From Setaria digitata (lineage: Eukaryota; Nematoda; Chromadorea; Rhabditida; Setariidae), in contig RCAB01000493.1 of NCBI GenBank assembly GCA_003640385.1, positions 1 to 45,083 on the forward strand: a stretch of DNA of 45,083 bases. The letters run 5' to 3'. Below the pieces are notes generated by a model, which did not search any database, had not been told where the DNA came from, and worked only from the letters and a program-made list of their open reading frames with translations. The translations under genes were made by a program, and so were the position numbers. This document shows, piece by piece, positions 44,392-45,083 of the stretch; the stretch's first letter is position 1, and every line of letters starts with the position of its first letter.

Positions 44392-45083
44392 GTAAGTTTA
44401 AATTTACTTACGATTCATTGAATATATCTGATATACGACAATTTTCTAAGCAGAGAATGGTTGTATTATCAGTTCCAGCATAAATCTTTATCAGATCGGC
44501 CATCCATTTCCTTAGCAAAGAAATTATTGATGTTGAAAATGTATCACTGCGGTATTTTCATCTTGGTATCGGCGATCTGTTTTACTAAATATTTTCCCAA
44601 ACCTATTTTTTTATTTCTTGGCTACAAGAGAAATGGATCAGTTTCTCTAGGTTACATTGGTTACGAGAACGTTTATCCCGTTATCGAACAGCTAAGATTA
44701 TCATCATTATTTATTACATTACCACTATTACTAAGATTATTAGGTTTAGACGAATTAGATTATTAGATTAAGATTATCATTAGAAGTAATATTTTAACAA
44801 CTCTTCTTTTTCTCAAATCGAAATACTGGAAAATCTCTCCGGAAATAAGGCACTCAGTTCACCTCTGCTGATTCCATCACTTTAACTGCTTCACTGATAC
44901 TGCTGCAAATATTGACAGTCTTGATTATTGAACATGAAAAAAAAAAAAAAAAAATAGACATATTTATTTGCTTAAGATTGGTTCTTTCCACTCAGATGTT
45001 CCATCATTTCATGTAGAACCTTACTTCTACTGTGCCTTCGTTGATGATGATTCTATCAGGAAGCAAGGACGATGATTCTATCA

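Larger units (their letters stand above)
42980..45083. other. SLC26 3' flank and window end, weak exon candidates only
   Basis: The first part holds the SLC26 3' UTR and an assembly duplicate around an N at 43138. Two weak coding candidates (43322-43423 and 44332-44391) are listed separately. Open frames on both strands at 43727-44088 have no splice or family support. The last 45 bases contain GATGATTCTATCA twice. Confidence 0.45.

Noticed and set aside
1..45083. Endosymbiont (Wolbachia) insert, transposon or tRNA/rRNA genes
   Set aside because: I looked for long intronless ORFs, transposase or reverse-transcriptase motifs, and tRNA-like cloverleaf signatures and recognised none. A database and tRNA scan would be decisive.

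Overview
This is an intron-rich, very AT-rich eukaryotic window. It most likely comes from a nematode of the filarial/spirurid type. The evidence is a cuticle collagen gene, splice acceptors of the TTTTCAG type, many small introns padded with long poly-T/poly-A runs, and a secreted low-complexity protein. The species is inferred. No rRNA, tRNA, CRISPR array or bacterial-style operon was seen. Gene models were built by hand: exons were joined only where donor/acceptor sites and codon phases agreed, and each complete model has a total length divisible by three.

Layout: (1) 0.7-2.4 kb, two possible exons of a gene I do not recognise. (2) 4.3-6.8 kb (+), a four-TM LAPTM-like protein. (3) 7.2-8.8 kb (-), the C-terminal part of an actin-nucleation-promoting protein (WH2, central helix, acidic tail). 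(4) 9.9-12.6 kb (+), a cuticle collagen. (5) 13.5-17.1 kb (-), a Lys/Glu-rich charged protein of unknown role. (6) 18.8-20.2 kb (+), an undescribed signal-peptide or membrane-anchored protein with fourteen near-identical 14-residue repeats, each carrying a YMEM motif. (7) 21.5-23.6 kb (+), CLNS1A/pICln. (8) 25.5-30.5 kb (+), a secreted precursor with a basic cleavage site followed by an IL-17-like cystine-knot domain. (9) 32.8-34.9 kb (+), a taxilin-family coiled-coil protein. (10) 36.9-43.0 kb (+), an SLC26/SulP anion transporter with a STAS domain in 17 exons. The last 2 kb hold only weak exon candidates.

The genes look like unrelated neighbours in a gene-dense nematode chromosome rather than one pathway. 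The most novel item is the YMEM-array protein: its repeat matches the YMxM consensus bound by the SH2 domains of PI3-kinase p85 in insulin-receptor-substrate proteins. The second is the IL-17-like precursor, with a proline-rich exon that is open in all three forward frames.

The window also has an assembly fault. Five single N bases each sit between two near-identical direct copies of about 100-260 bp. These look like overlapping contig ends joined without merging. All five lie in introns or intergenic DNA, so no coding model is affected.
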